In this document: piece after piece, positions 9,591 to 18,352 of the stretch
Position numbering within the stretch: position 1 is the first letter of the stretch
Layout of the letters: the number at the start of each line of letters is the position of its first letter
NCBI RefSeq assembly: GCF_008933155.1
Contig: NZ_WBVP01000021.1
Location: 1 to 56,378 of the forward strand
Reading direction: 5' to 3'
DNA: 56,378 nucleotides
From: Aliivibrio finisterrensis
GTDB taxonomy: Bacteria; Pseudomonadota; Gammaproteobacteria; Enterobacterales; Vibrionaceae
Program-made: the position numbers and the translations under genes
Notes under the pieces: model-generated
Seen by the model: the letters and a program-made list of their open reading frames with translations, nothing else
Database searches by the model: none
What the model was told of the DNA's origin: nothing

Positions 9591-9622
9591 CTATCTTCCT
9601 TGAAAGGCATGCATATTTGCTG

Positions 9623-10561
9623 CTAATCGTAGCGAATGCCTTTCTTAATGCTTGGATCTTCCATGGTTTTAAAACGCTTATGTAGCCACATCCATTGTGG
9701 AATACAGCGTAAAATGACACGTTCTATTGCTTGGTTCATTACTGTTGCGACGCCAACGGGATCTTTCTTCGGAAACTGCTCACTAATGTCATTATCAATT
9801 TGTAGGTGATAATTATTGTAAGTCCTAAATCCAGAAGCCGTAACGACAGCACATTTACTTGCGCTGATCAAAATGTCAGAGCCGACGGTGGTACAAGCAT
9901 CAGGTACTGCAAAGAAAGGCACAAATACGGAGTTTTTACGGTTGTAATCGTGATCAGGCAAATACCATAAACGCTCGCCTTTTCGTAATATACGCAGCAT
10001 GCCTTTTACGTCTTTTCTGTCCACCATATGATGACCAAAGCGAGTACGGCCCCAATATTGAATGAAATCATACGCAGGGTTAGTATGCGGACGATAAACA
10101 CCATAACCCGGTGCAAATAGAGAGAAGGCACGTGCAGTTAACTCAAGGTTTAATGCGTGTACACAGACAACAAGTACGCCTCGTCCTTGTGCTTCAAGAT
10201 CAAGCATATGTTGTTTATTCTCAAAACTAAAATGCTTTTCAATACGCCAATTTGGCCAGACCCATGCGATTGCCGTTTCAAAAATGGCTAATCCTGAGTT
10301 TTTAAAATTCTCAATAACAATGGCTTCACGCTCTGACGATGCCATTTCTGGGAAAGCGAGTTCTAAATTTCGGCGTGCCACATGAGTTCGGGATTTACCT
10401 AACTTTAAACCTAATAATCCAATCGCTCGACCAAGTTTATTGGTTGCCTTGTAAGGAAGAAGAGTAACAGTAGCGAACAATAAACCAAACCCAAACCAAA
10501 CACCCCAATATTTAGGGTGAAGCAGGGCGGTAGAAAATTGCGGAGCTGGGTACTTTGACAT
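9623..10561 (-). CDS. lpxL: Lipid A secondary acyltransferase, LpxL/LpxP type
   Basis: Inner-membrane acyltransferase that adds a secondary fatty acid to Kdo2-lipid IVA. The 312-residue sequence follows E. coli LpxL closely: FSTALLHPKYWGVWFGFG with one N-terminal membrane anchor, RRNLELAFPEM, the catalytic H-x4-E motif HALNLE, YGVYRPHTNPAYDFIQYWG, DRKDVKGMLRILRKGE, PDHDYNRKNSVFVPFFA and WMWLHKRFKT. The acyl chain used cannot be read from sequence, and Vibrionaceae carry several paralogues, so the symbol denotes the family. It is 21 bp downstream of slmA. Confidence 0.85.
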   Translation of the reverse strand: MSKYPAPQFSTALLHPKYWGVWFGFGLLFATVTLLPYKATNKLGRAIGLLGLKLGKSRTHVARRNLELAFPEMASSEREAIVIENFKNSGLAIFETAIAWVWPNWRIEKHFSFENKQHMLDLEAQGRGVLVVCVHALNLELTARAFSLFAPGYGVYRPHTNPAYDFIQYWGRTRFGHHMVDRKDVKGMLRILRKGERLWYLPDHDYNRKNSVFVPFFAVPDACTTVGSDILISASKCAVVTASGFRTYNNYHLQIDNDISEQFPKKDPVGVATVMNQAIERVILRCIPQWMWLHKRFKTMEDPSIKKGIRYD

Positions 10562-10582
10562 CGTAAACCTATTTAAATCAAG

Positions 10583-11173
10583 CTATCGGATTTGAGCACT
10601 AAGCAGCGCCCAATATTCATTAAAATTAGCGGTCGGTTGGTATTTAAAATCAGAGCGCACAAAGCGACAGAAACTGCCTTCCACTTGCCCAACAAGCTGT
10701 GCTGCCAAAATGGCTTCATCAACAGGAAACGCTTTACCTTCACGTAGCATACGCTCACGAAGGGTCTGCTTAAACTGCAGTTCAATACGTTCAAATAACT
10801 GACTGATACGCTCACGAAGGCGCTCATTTTCAAACATCAACGCGTGACCCGTCATAATACGAGTTAACCCCGGATTACGCTCTGCAAAGGCCAGCAGCAG
10901 TTTTAATAATAGTTCAATGCGTTTTAAGGTATCTTTTTCATCTTCAATAATTCGATTAATACGAGAAAATAAAGACTCTTCAATAAACTCAATCAAGCCT
11001 TCAAACATTTTTGCTTTGCTTGGAAAGTGGCGATATAACGCTGCTTCAGAGACACCCACTTGTTTGGCAAGTTTCGCGGTAGTAATGCGTGAAGCACCTT
11101 CGTTAGATTCCAGCATTTCTGCTAGCGCTTGTAATATTTCATCACGACGATTTGTTTTTTTTGTTGTCGTCAT
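10583..11173 (-). CDS. slmA: Nucleoid occlusion factor SlmA
   Basis: TetR-fold DNA-binding protein that blocks FtsZ ring assembly over the nucleoid when bound to its chromosomal sites. At 196 residues it is the normal size. The N-terminal helix-turn-helix ([25 protein letters not shown]) is nearly the family consensus. It continues with [17 protein letters not shown] and the C-terminal dimer and FtsZ-binding helices. In Enterobacteria slmA sits near dfp/coaBC and dut; here coaBC is also the upstream neighbour on the same strand. Confidence 0.95.
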   Translation of the reverse strand: MTTTKKTNRRDEILQALAEMLESNEGASRITTAKLAKQVGVSEAALYRHFPSKAKMFEGLIEFIEESLFSRINRIIEDEKDTLKRIELLLKLLLAFAERNPGLTRIMTGHALMFENERLRERISQLFERIELQFKQTLRERMLREGKAFPVDEAILAAQLVGQVEGSFCRFVRSDFKYQPTANFNEYWALLSAQIR

Positions 11174-11204
11174 TGTGGTTCCTTTGTCTTTTTTATTTGA
11201 TGGT

Positions 11205-11397
11205 TCTGAAACTAGAAACTAGAAACTAGAAACTAGAAACTAGACCGCTTCGCTCCTATAAGAGCAAAACAGGTTTCAGTTTTCAGGGGCACTGGCTCTT
11301 GCTTCTATAGTTTCTAGTTAGCGTAGCGTATAGTTTCTAGTGCTTTTCTTGAACCCTGAAACCTAAGTGTCCTGAATTCTGCTTTTATAGTCTCTCA
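11205..11397. repeat. Degenerate A element with CTAGAAA heptamer array
   Basis: Four exact CTAGAAA units (11212-11239) lead into CTAGACCGCTTCGCTCC. GGTTTCAGTTTTCAGG follows, then the inverted arm TTTCTAGTTAGCGTAGCG. CCTGAAACC and GCTTTTATAGTCTCT close the block. That last piece encodes the final codons and stop of coaBC. Confidence 0.75.
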
Positions 11398-12593
11398 ACT
11401 ATCTCCAACATAATCGTCTTACCCAACTCTGACTTCGAGCTCAACGGTAAAGCTTTATCGCCACCTTTCCAATATAGATGGAGGGCATTGTCATTACTAT
11501 TAAAGCCTTGTCCTTGAATTGAGACATCGTTCGCGCAGATCATATCTAGATTTTTACGCTCTAATTTACCACGAGCATGCTTCTCTACATCTTGTGTTTC
11601 TGCTGCAAAGCCAACCGTAAATGGGCGTTGCTCAATCATAGCAGCCACAGAAGCCACGATATCAGGATTTTTCACCATGGAGAGAGTCATGCCATCTTCA
11701 TCGGCAGTTTTCTTCATTTTTTGCGTCGCCATTTGACGTGGTCTGAAATCAGCCACTGCAGCACAGGCAACAAAAATAGAGTGAGACGCCGCATTATTCA
11801 TTACCGCTGTATGCATTTGCTCGGCACTTTCAATATTAATGCGCTTCACGTTATCGGGTGTCGCAAGGTTCACAGGGCCGCTTACTAACGTCACATCGGC
11901 ACCTAATTGCGCAGCAGCTTGTGCAATCGCAAACCCCATTTTTCCTGAGCTGTGGTTTGAAATATAGCGAACCGGGTCAAGCGCTTCACGAGTCGGCCCT
12001 GCAGTAATTAACAGAGAGTGGCCATAAAGCGGCTTATCTTCATCCTTTTGAAAGAAGTCTTCACATAAATGAACTAACTCCATCGGCTCAAGCATCCGAC
12101 CCATACCCACATCACCACACGCTTGTTGGCCCGCTGCCGGTCCCCAAATACGCATACCACGACGAGTTAATGTCGCAATGTTCTCTTGTGTGGCGATATT
12201 AGCGTACATTTGTTGGTTCATCGCAGGAGACACCGCAATCGGAGAATTGGTCGCTAATACTAATGTGCTTAATAAATCATTACCCATTCCCGCCGCCATG
12301 CGAGCGATTAAATCTGCCGTAGCTGGAGCAAGTAATACGATGTCAGCCCATTTAGCTAACTCAATGTGTCCCATTGATGCTTCAGCCGCAGGGTCCAATA
12401 AACTGTCGGCGACTGGGTGGCCAGAGACCGCTTGCATGGTTAATGGGGTAATAAACTCTTTAGCCGCCGTTGTCATGACAACACGTACTTCTGCGCCTCG
12501 CTCAATAAGCCGACGAGTTAGCTCGGCACATTTATACGCTGCAATGCCGCCGCTGATACCAAGAAGAATGCGTTTTCCTGAAAGAGATGCCAT
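11385..12593 (-). CDS. coaBC: Bifunctional CoaBC (Dfp)
   Basis: Cytoplasmic fusion enzyme for coenzyme A synthesis: CoaB joins phosphopantothenate to cysteine and CoaC decarboxylates the product with FMN. The N-terminal flavodoxin-like CoaC half has [22 protein letters not shown] (active His), [10 protein letters not shown] and [12 protein letters not shown] (active Cys). The CoaB half has [20 protein letters not shown], the lysine-rich QKMKK and VGFAAETQ. I chose the start at 12593 ([12 protein letters not shown]), matching the family; an upstream in-frame start at 12644 would add 17 unlikely residues. The ERL-stop end lies in a repeat (GAGACTATAA), so the C terminus is shortened relative to E. 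coli. Confidence 0.93.
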   Translation of the reverse strand: MASLSGKRILLGISGGIAAYKCAELTRRLIERGAEVRVVMTTAAKEFITPLTMQAVSGHPVADSLLDPAAEASMGHIELAKWADIVLLAPATADLIARMAAGMGNDLLSTLVLATNSPIAVSPAMNQQMYANIATQENIATLTRRGMRIWGPAAGQQACGDVGMGRMLEPMELVHLCEDFFQKDEDKPLYGHSLLITAGPTREALDPVRYISNHSSGKMGFAIAQAAAQLGADVTLVSGPVNLATPDNVKRINIESAEQMHTAVMNNAASHSIFVACAAVADFRPRQMATQKMKKTADEDGMTLSMVKNPDIVASVAAMIEQRPFTVGFAAETQDVEKHARGKLERKNLDMICANDVSIQGQGFNSNDNALHLYWKGGDKALPLSSKSELGKTIMLEIVERL

Positions 12594-12809
12594 GACACTA
12601 ATAACCTTAATAAGAGATTCATCGTAATGCGCTAACCATAGCATAATTTTTTTTCAGAGTGATGCACTTCAATCTCTTCAAGTAAGTAAATGAGCAAAAA
12701 CATAATTGCAATCAAGCTTTGAACCAAGTCGAAGGGCGCTCAATCAAAAGGGCAGTCATTATTTATTGTGCGTAGGCTGTATAAATAGTATTCACCCAAC
12801 GAGTTATTT

Positions 12810-13484
12810 ATGTCTTTAATGAATCTACCAGAGGAATCTCGCCCAAGAGAGAAATTACTCGCTCTAGGGCCAAAGTCATTAACCGATGCTGAGCTACTGG
12901 CGATTTTTCTTCGCACCGGCATTCGGGGGATGAATGCAATCGAGTTGGCAGATAAACTATTAAAAGAGTTTGGGTCGTTAAGAAGGCTACTCAGTTCCAA
13001 TGAAGGGGAGTTTTGCAGCCATAAAGGGTTGGGCACGGCAAAGTTTGCTCAACTGCAAGCCGTTGTGGAGATGACGGAGCGCTATTTATTTGAAACTATG
13101 GAAAAAGAAGACGCACTCACCAGCCCTGAACATACAAAACGTTATCTCACGAAAATGTTAAGAGACAGACACAGAGAAGCGTTTTATGTTTTGTTCTTAG
13201 ATAATCAACATCGAGTGCTAAAAGGGGAGGTGTTATTTGAAGGAACAATCGACGCGGCAGCGGTATATCCGAGAGAAGTTGTAAAAAGATCGATAGATTA
13301 TAATGCAGCCGCCATCATTTTAGCGCATAATCACCCTTCCGGCGTCGCCGAGCCAAGTCAAGCCGACAGAAGAATTACAAAACGTATTTCAGATGCGGTA
13401 GAATTGGTAGATATCCGAGTCCTTGATCATTTTGTGATCGGTGATGGAGAAATAGTCTCTTTTGCCGAAAGGGGCTGGATTTGA
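12810..13484 (+). CDS. radC: RadC family (JAB/MPN) protein
   Basis: 224 residues. The N-terminal helix-hairpin-helix-like region ([20 protein letters not shown]) precedes the JAMM metalloprotease-like domain, with a Glu in [11 protein letters not shown] and the metal motif [15 protein letters not shown]. It ends VSFAERGWI as in E. coli RadC. Despite the name, a role in DNA repair is not established for the family. It diverges from coaBC across about 215 bp and is followed by rpmB-rpmG, the usual Vibrio/E. coli order. Confidence 0.95.
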   Translation: MSLMNLPEESRPREKLLALGPKSLTDAELLAIFLRTGIRGMNAIELADKLLKEFGSLRRLLSSNEGEFCSHKGLGTAKFAQLQAVVEMTERYLFETMEKEDALTSPEHTKRYLTKMLRDRHREAFYVLFLDNQHRVLKGEVLFEGTIDAAAVYPREVVKRSIDYNAAAIILAHNHPSGVAEPSQADRRITKRISDAVELVDIRVLDHFVIGDGEIVSFAERGWI

Positions 13485-13517
13485 GTGTTTTTTTTACCGA
13501 TTGAATAAAAAAAACAC
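13485..13517 (+). terminator. Possible A/T-stem terminator after radC
   Basis: GTGTTTTTTTT (13485-13495) can pair with AAAAAAAACAC (13507-13517). The stem is nearly all A-T, so it is weak; it may equally be incidental. Confidence 0.3.
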
Positions 13518-13547
13518 AAAAAACAGTAAAAAGGATCCCTTTGGGTC

Positions 13548-13576
13548 TTGAGCAATGCGCATTCAGTTAGTATAAT
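13548..13576 (+). promoter_or_regulatory. rpmB-rpmG promoter
   Basis: TTGAGC (13548-13553) and a perfect TATAAT (13571-13576) are 17 bases apart. Transcription would start near 13583, giving a leader of about 95 nt. The leader contains a GTGG...CCAC hairpin (about 13625-13640) that could be a ribosomal-protein control site. Confidence 0.75.
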
Positions 13577-13679
13577 GCGCGACCTTTGATAGCCTTGAAT
13601 TAGTTATTTCATTTGAAATATCTAGTGGTTTTTTGCCACCAAGGTGATATCGAGCTGAAACGATTTGGAGAAGACAGCA

Positions 13680-13916
13680 ATGTCCCGAGTATGCCAAGTA
13701 ACTGGTAAGCGTCCTGCAGTTGGTAACAACCGCTCACACGCAAAAAATGCCACCAAGCGTCGTTTTCTGCCGAACCTACAAACTCATCGTTTCTGGGTAG
13801 AAAGCGAAAAACGCTTCGTTAAACTTCGTCTTACCGCTAAAGGTATGCGTATCATTGATAAGAAAGGTATTGATACCGTTCTTGCAGATATGCGTGCTCG
13901 TGGCGAGAACGTTTAA
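13680..13916 (+). CDS. rpmB: 50S ribosomal protein L28
   Basis: 78-residue basic protein of the large ribosomal subunit. The family N terminus [12 protein letters not shown] sets the start at 13680, with GGAG 9 bases upstream; a start at 13665 would place five residues ahead of it and is unlikely. Continues [19 protein letters not shown] and ends [10 protein letters not shown]. It is followed 14 bp later by rpmG. The CxxC zinc motifs of the zinc-dependent paralogue are absent. Confidence 0.97.
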   Translation: MSRVCQVTGKRPAVGNNRSHAKNATKRRFLPNLQTHRFWVESEKRFVKLRLTAKGMRIIDKKGIDTVLADMRARGENV

Positions 13917-13930
13917 GAGGAATCTGAAAA

Positions 13931-14098
13931 ATGGCTAAAGGCGCACGTGAGAAAATCAAGTTAGTATCAACTGCTAACACTGGTCACTTCTACACAACAG
14001 ATAAGAACAAACGTAACATGCCTGGCAAAATGGAGATCAAAAAATTTGATCCTGTTGTACGTCAGCACGTTCTTTACAAAGAAGCTAAAATCAAGTAA
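13931..14098 (+). CDS. rpmG: 50S ribosomal protein L33
   Basis: 55-residue large-subunit protein beginning [20 protein letters not shown] and ending KEAKIK. The start follows GAGGAATCTGAAAA, a good ribosome site. It lacks the CxxC pairs of the zinc-binding L33 form. Co-transcribed with rpmB and closed by a strong terminator. Confidence 0.97.
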   Translation: MAKGAREKIKLVSTANTGHFYTTDKNKRNMPGKMEIKKFDPVVRQHVLYKEAKIK

Positions 14099-14131
14099 TT
14101 CGATTACTGATTGCAACTTTGATAATATTGA

Positions 14132-14161
14132 AAACCCAGCCTTGTTGCTGGGTTTTTTTTT
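14132..14161 (+). terminator. Rho-independent terminator of rpmB-rpmG
   Basis: AAACCCAGC (14132-14140) pairs with GCTGGGTTT (14147-14155) around CTTGTT. It is followed by an uninterrupted T run. Confidence 0.92.
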
Positions 14162-14175
14162 GCGCGGAAGAGCAG

Positions 14176-14305
14176 TAAAAGCAGGGTTCAGGACGCTTCG
14201 CTTGCAGGTTTCAGGAGTGCTTGCTTCTAGCTCCTCCCCTTTATCGGCATAGTTACTTGGCTGATAAAGTAAATATAAGGGGCTGGGAGGTGTTGCTAGT
14301 AAAGA
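14176..14305. repeat. B and C repeat segments after rpmG
   Basis: AGCAGGGTTCAGGACGCTTC and GCTTGCAGGTTTCAGG are followed by a C-family hairpin (AGCTCCTCCCCTTTATC, then AAGGGGCTGGGAGG). Part of a 500-bp gap (14099-14601) without genes. Confidence 0.75.
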
Positions 14306-14508
14306 ACTAGCAACTATACGCAGTACTAACTAGATACTATAAAAGCGAGTATGGTAGGTGTTTTGAGTTCTAGGTTTCAGGGCGCTGCGCTTGCAGGTTT
14401 CAGGTATGCTCGCTTTTGCCTTTCCTGAAACCTGAGACCTGAATCCTTCGCTTTTTGCTTTTATAGGAGCGAAGCGATCTAGTTAGCGAAGCGTATAGCC
14501 TCTAGTTT
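14306..14508. repeat. Modular A-B-A element, inverted orientation
   Basis: About 200 bp with the centre in reverse relative to the copies near envZ. ACTAGCAACTATACGC is followed by TATAAAAGCGAGTATGG. Then GGTTTCAGGGCGCTGCGC and CCTGAAACCTGAGACCTG precede the long arm TATAGGAGCGAAGCGATC, AGCGAAGCGTATAGCCTC. It shows that the element inserts in both directions. Confidence 0.85.
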
Positions 14509-14534
14509 CAAATATAATACGCTAAAATTACAAC

Positions 14535-14585
14535 GATCACCTCTGAACCCTGAAGGGAGCTTGCGAACGATCTGAACTCTGCTTT
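14535..14585. repeat. B2 repeat before the 151-residue gene
   Basis: AACGATCACCTCTGAACCC, GAAGGGAGCTTGCGAACG and ATCTGAACTCTGC form the reverse complement of the block at 8753-8800. Confidence 0.7.
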
Positions 14586-14601
14586 TAAAAAAGGATTTAA
14601 A

Positions 14602-15057
14602 ATGAAAAGACCATCACGCCGCAAATACAACAACATGTTGATCATCTTTGTATTACTCTTTATTGGCATACTACAAGCCCCTCAGCTAATCAAAACCTAC
14701 TTACTTGAACCAGAACAACAAGTAGAAACGATAACAGGCGTACAGCCTTTATTTGAAGGTGTTAACGCCATCCAAAAAATGCACTTTGCAGATTATGATC
14801 TTGCTTCCGATACGTCAAAAACAGATAGTCAATTGATTGAACGTTGGTTTACTCTTGAAGGCACCGTACTAAATGAAGAATCATTGAAAGTACTCAAAAC
14901 CAAATTACCTGCACCAAGCACAGTAGAAGTATGGCTAGAAAATCAAGAAGAACCACAGCGTGTAACCATTTACCAAGCCCCGAATTTCTGGATGATGCAG
15001 AACTGGCAGGGGGAATGGATTGCTGTTAGTGCGGAAGAAGGGTATTTGTTTAGATAG
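14602..15057 (+). CDS. Hypothetical single-pass membrane protein
   Basis: 151 residues; no named family recognised. A basic start (MKRPSRRKYNN) and one hydrophobic segment at about residues 13-30 (LIIFVLLFIGILQAPQLI) suggest an inner-membrane anchor with the rest in the periplasm. The soluble part is rich in Glu, Gln and Trp and ends in WIAVSAEEGYLFR. AAGGATTT precedes the ATG. It lies between rpmG and the LtaS-like/mutM group and is separated from both by repeats. Confidence 0.7.
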   Translation: MKRPSRRKYNNMLIIFVLLFIGILQAPQLIKTYLLEPEQQVETITGVQPLFEGVNAIQKMHFADYDLASDTSKTDSQLIERWFTLEGTVLNEESLKVLKTKLPAPSTVEVWLENQEEPQRVTIYQAPNFWMMQNWQGEWIAVSAEEGYLFR

Positions 15058-15069
15058 AAGAGCTTGAGA

Positions 15070-15215
15070 GGGCTTCGCTTAAGGGCGGACTTCGTCCTGA
15101 AGGATTAAGGAGAGCAACATTAGAGTTCAGATAGCTGTGCTTGTAGAGTTTAGAGGCAGTTACTTCTAGCTCCTCCCCTTTATCAACATAGCATTAATCG
15201 TTTCGATTTAAGTGC
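15070..15215. repeat. D, B2 and C repeat fragments
   Basis: GCTTCGCTTAAGGGCGGACT then TCGTCCTGAAGGATTAAGG is a shortened D repeat just past the stop of the 151-residue gene. It is followed by GAGTTCAGATAGCTG (B2) and AGCTCCTCCCCTTTATC (half of a C hairpin). Confidence 0.7.
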
Positions 15216-15277
15216 GTGTGACAAATAACGAACACAGAAACTACGTGTGTTTAAACTCAATTTTAAAGTGAGAATAA

Positions 15278-17233
15278 ATGAATAATATAAAATCTAGGCT
15301 AGGGGTTCTGTATCCTATCATAGCCGCATTTACTGTCTGTTTAGCGATTTTAACCATTTCTAGGCAGCTATTAGTTGTATGGCAATGGGATCGTGTTGCC
15401 GATACCGATGGATTCTTAGACGTAGCCATTAGTGGTTTACGCATTGATATATCGTCTCTTTGCTACCTATTTATTTTACCAGGACTGCTTTCTGCGCTTG
15501 TATCGAGCGATACCGTAGTAGGAAAAGTGTGGCATGCCATTTTAAGAGTATGGATCACCTTTGGTATTTGGCTTCTTGTTTATATGGAAGCCGCAACCGC
15601 CCCATTTATTCTAGAATACGATTTACGTCCTAACCGCTTATTCATTGAATACTTAATTTACCCTAAAGAAGTCATGAGCATGCTCTGGGGTGGTTATAAA
15701 CTTGAATTATTCCTTGGTACCGTTGTTAGTATTCTGAGTGTTGTTTTAGGTTGGAAAGCAAGCCGTTATATGGTGTCTAGCCTAACGTATCCGAAATGGT
15801 ATTGGCGTCCAGTGCTAGCACTTATTGTTGTGGCACTTGGTATCATGGGGGCTCGTTCATCTTTTGGTCATCGTCCGATGAACCCTGCGCTAGTTGCCTT
15901 CTCAACGGATCCATTAGTGAATGATTTAGTGCTTAACTCTTCTTATTCTGTTCTGTTTGCCTATAAGCAGATGGACGCAGAGGCCGATGCGGCTAAGTTT
16001 TATCCTCGTATGGATAGAAAAGAGATCATCTCTGAAGTTAGAAACAGCATGAATGTAGCGTCAGAAGATTTTGTATCTGAAACTCAACCATCAATGGCTT
16101 ATCATGAAGCGGCAAATCAAGGTAAACAAAAGAACATTGTTATCTTGCTGCTAGAAAGTCACGGTGCACGATACGTCAGTGAATTAGGCGGCCTTGATCT
16201 TTCACCAAACCTAGATAAAGCCATTAATGAAGGATGGGCATTCACTCGTTTATACGCATCAGGTACGCGTTCCGTGCGTGGTATTGAAGCGGTGACTAGT
16301 GGTTTCTCTCCAACCCCTGCACGTTCAACGGTTAAGTTAGGTAAGAGTCAAACGGGTTTCTTTACTATTGCTGATTTACTGCAAAAAAAGGGTTATCACA
16401 CCCAATTTGTTTATGGAGGGGAAAGTCATTTTGATAACATGAAATCGTTCTTCTTAGGGAACGGCTTTACTGACATGCAAGATCTACCGACGTTTGACAA
16501 TCCAAAATTCGTTGGTTCTTGGGGCGCATCAGATGAAGATTTGTATGATCATGCAGATAAGCAGTTCACCCAGCTAGAAAAAGAAGGCAAGCCATTCTTT
16601 AGCCTAGTGTTTAGCTCATCAAACCACAGTCCATTTGAGTACCCAGATAATACGATTGAGCAATATAACGAGCCAAAACAAACGGTAGAAAACGCCGTTA
16701 AATATGCTGATTACGCGTTAGGTCAGTTTATAGAAAAAGCGAAGAAATCGAATTACTGGAAAGATACTGTCTTTGTTGTTGTCGCTGACCATGATGCAAG
16801 AACATGGGGCAACCAAGTGATTCCAGTTGATCACTTCCGTATCCCTGCGATTATCTTTGGTGACGGCATTGAGGCGCAAAAAGACAACCGCTTAGTCAGC
16901 CAGTTAGATCTTGCTCCGACGCTATTGTCATTGGCAGGTATTAGCGCAAAAACACCAATGATCGGCCATGATTTAACTCGTGAAATTCCAAAAGAAAAGC
17001 AACGAGTGATGATGCAGCGAGATAAGACATTCGCATGGATGACAGAAGACAATCAAGTGGTTGTGTTCTTACCAGAGCAACCGACTCAAACCTATAAGTA
17101 TGATTTTAAAAATGATCATTTAATAAAAAGCGATGTAGATGCAGCGATAATCAAACGAGCGAATGCTAACGCGTTATGGGGCAGCATGGCTTATCGTGAG
17201 GGTTATTATAAGCAGTTAGAAAGCTATAAATAA
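15278..17233 (+). CDS. LTA synthase family membrane sulfatase-fold transferase
   Basis: 651 residues. Several membrane helices occupy about residues 1-185 (VLYPIIAAFTVCLAILTI first), followed by an alkaline-phosphatase-superfamily domain facing the periplasm. Metal and nucleophile motifs are visible: ILLLESHGARYVSEL, the likely nucleophile Thr near residue 330 in ASGTRSVRGIEAVTSGF, SSSNHSPFEYP and VVVADHDARTWGN. Relatives transfer phosphoglycerol or phosphoethanolamine to glycans or lipids. Lipoteichoic acid is not expected in a Gram-negative, so the acceptor is more likely LPS or an osmoregulated glucan (inference). A paralogue lies just beyond mutM. Confidence 0.85.
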   Translation: MNNIKSRLGVLYPIIAAFTVCLAILTISRQLLVVWQWDRVADTDGFLDVAISGLRIDISSLCYLFILPGLLSALVSSDTVVGKVWHAILRVWITFGIWLLVYMEAATAPFILEYDLRPNRLFIEYLIYPKEVMSMLWGGYKLELFLGTVVSILSVVLGWKASRYMVSSLTYPKWYWRPVLALIVVALGIMGARSSFGHRPMNPALVAFSTDPLVNDLVLNSSYSVLFAYKQMDAEADAAKFYPRMDRKEIISEVRNSMNVASEDFVSETQPSMAYHEAANQGKQKNIVILLLESHGARYVSELGGLDLSPNLDKAINEGWAFTRLYASGTRSVRGIEAVTSGFSPTPARSTVKLGKSQTGFFTIADLLQKKGYHTQFVYGGESHFDNMKSFFLGNGFTDMQDLPTFDNPKFVGSWGASDEDLYDHADKQFTQLEKEGKPFFSLVFSSSNHSPFEYPDNTIEQYNEPKQTVENAVKYADYALGQFIEKAKKSNYWKDTVFVVVADHDARTWGNQVIPVDHFRIPAIIFGDGIEAQKDNRLVSQLDLAPTLLSLAGISAKTPMIGHDLTREIPKEKQRVMMQRDKTFAWMTEDNQVVVFLPEQPTQTYKYDFKNDHLIKSDVDAAIIKRANANALWGSMAYREGYYKQLESYK

Positions 17234-17261
17234 GTCAAAGCAGAGATAAGCAGGAGGCTTC

Positions 17262-17503
17262 GCCTTTAGGGATCCTCCCCTTTATCGGTATAGTTACTTG
17301 GCTGATAAAGTCAATATAAGAGAAGGTTGGGAGGGGTAGTTAGTAAATAACTAGAGACTATACGCTTCGCTAACTAGAAGCTTATAAGAGCATGTGTGAC
17401 TGGCGTGGTAATGTTTTAGGTTTCAGGACGCTGCGCTTGCAGGATTCAGGGGGACTCGCTTTTGATCTTCCTGAAACCTGAAACCTGAAATCTGAAACCT
17501 TAT
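17262..17503. repeat. C hairpin plus truncated A-B element before mutM
   Basis: CCTCCCCTTTATCGG pairs with GGTTGGGAGGGG. Then CTAGAGACTATACGC (17346 on), GGTTTCAGGACGCTGCGC and a heptamer run CCTGAAACCTGAAACC. The second A arm is missing, so the element is truncated about 20 bp before the mutM start. Confidence 0.75.
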
Positions 17504-17520
17504 TTTACAAAGGATCAAAA

Positions 17521-18345
17521 ATGCCAGAACTACCAGAAGTCGAAACCAGCCGATTAGGAATAACACCGCACTTACAAGGCCAAACCATCAAAGCGATCAC
17601 CGTCAGAACAGAGAAACTCCGCTGGCCTATCCCACAAGAGCTACAAAAACTCGTAGGGCAAAGAATTCAATCCATTCGTCGTCGTGCTAAATACTTAATG
17701 ATAGACACTCCAGAAGGCACTGCCATTATTCACCTTGGGATGTCAGGTAGTTTACGGATACTCGATGAAGCGATCCCTTCAGCAAAACACGATCATGTGG
17801 ATCTTGTATTAGATAATGGCAAACTCCTTCGTTATAACGACCCACGTAAGTTTGGTGCTTGGTTATATTCAGAAGTCGGCGTGCAACATGACGTGCTTGC
17901 TAAACTTGGTCCAGAGCCACTTACAGATTCATTTAATGTGGAATATTTAGCAGAAAAAGCAGAGAATAAAAAAACCGTCGTAAAACAGTTTATTATGAAC
18001 AACGCTGTAGTCGTGGGAGTGGGCAACATCTACGCCAGTGAATCCCTATTTATGGCAAAAATACACCCTAAAACACCCGTTGGTTCATTAAAACCAAAGC
18101 AAATAAAAACACTGGTTAGTAAAATTAAAAACGTACTGGAAACCGCAATTAAGCAAGGTGGGACCACCTTAAAAGACTTTAATCAAGTTGATGGTAAACC
18201 AGGTTACTTTGCACAAGAATTGCATGTGTATGGCAGAGCCAATAAACTGTGCCTAATTTGTAAATCTCTCATTCAAGAAGAGAAAATAGGACAACGAAAT
18301 ACATTTTGGTGTGATAAGTGCCAACCATTACCTAAAACAAAATAG
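17521..18345 (+). CDS. mutM: Formamidopyrimidine-DNA glycosylase MutM (Fpg)
   Basis: Base-excision repair enzyme that removes 8-oxoguanine and formamidopyrimidines and nicks the strand. 274 residues. The N-terminal MPELPEVET supplies the catalytic Pro and Glu after Met removal. Further motifs are [18 protein letters not shown], the helix-two-turn-helix [12 protein letters not shown] and a C-terminal zinc finger (CLIC...CDKC). All key residues are present. The next gene starts 8 bp after its stop, so the two are probably co-transcribed. Confidence 0.96.
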   Translation: MPELPEVETSRLGITPHLQGQTIKAITVRTEKLRWPIPQELQKLVGQRIQSIRRRAKYLMIDTPEGTAIIHLGMSGSLRILDEAIPSAKHDHVDLVLDNGKLLRYNDPRKFGAWLYSEVGVQHDVLAKLGPEPLTDSFNVEYLAEKAENKKTVVKQFIMNNAVVVGVGNIYASESLFMAKIHPKTPVGSLKPKQIKTLVSKIKNVLETAIKQGGTTLKDFNQVDGKPGYFAQELHVYGRANKLCLICKSLIQEEKIGQRNTFWCDKCQPLPKTK

Positions 18346-18352
18346 AGAAATT

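Noticed and set aside
10573-10833. 86-residue frame overlapping slmA
   Set aside because: Shadow of slmA in another frame of the same strand; no ribosome site or protein features.
14230-14300. C-family hairpins as ordinary rho-independent terminators
   Set aside because: There is no T run after the stem, copies occur beyond existing terminators (as after rpmG) and in divergent gaps; they behave as repeats.
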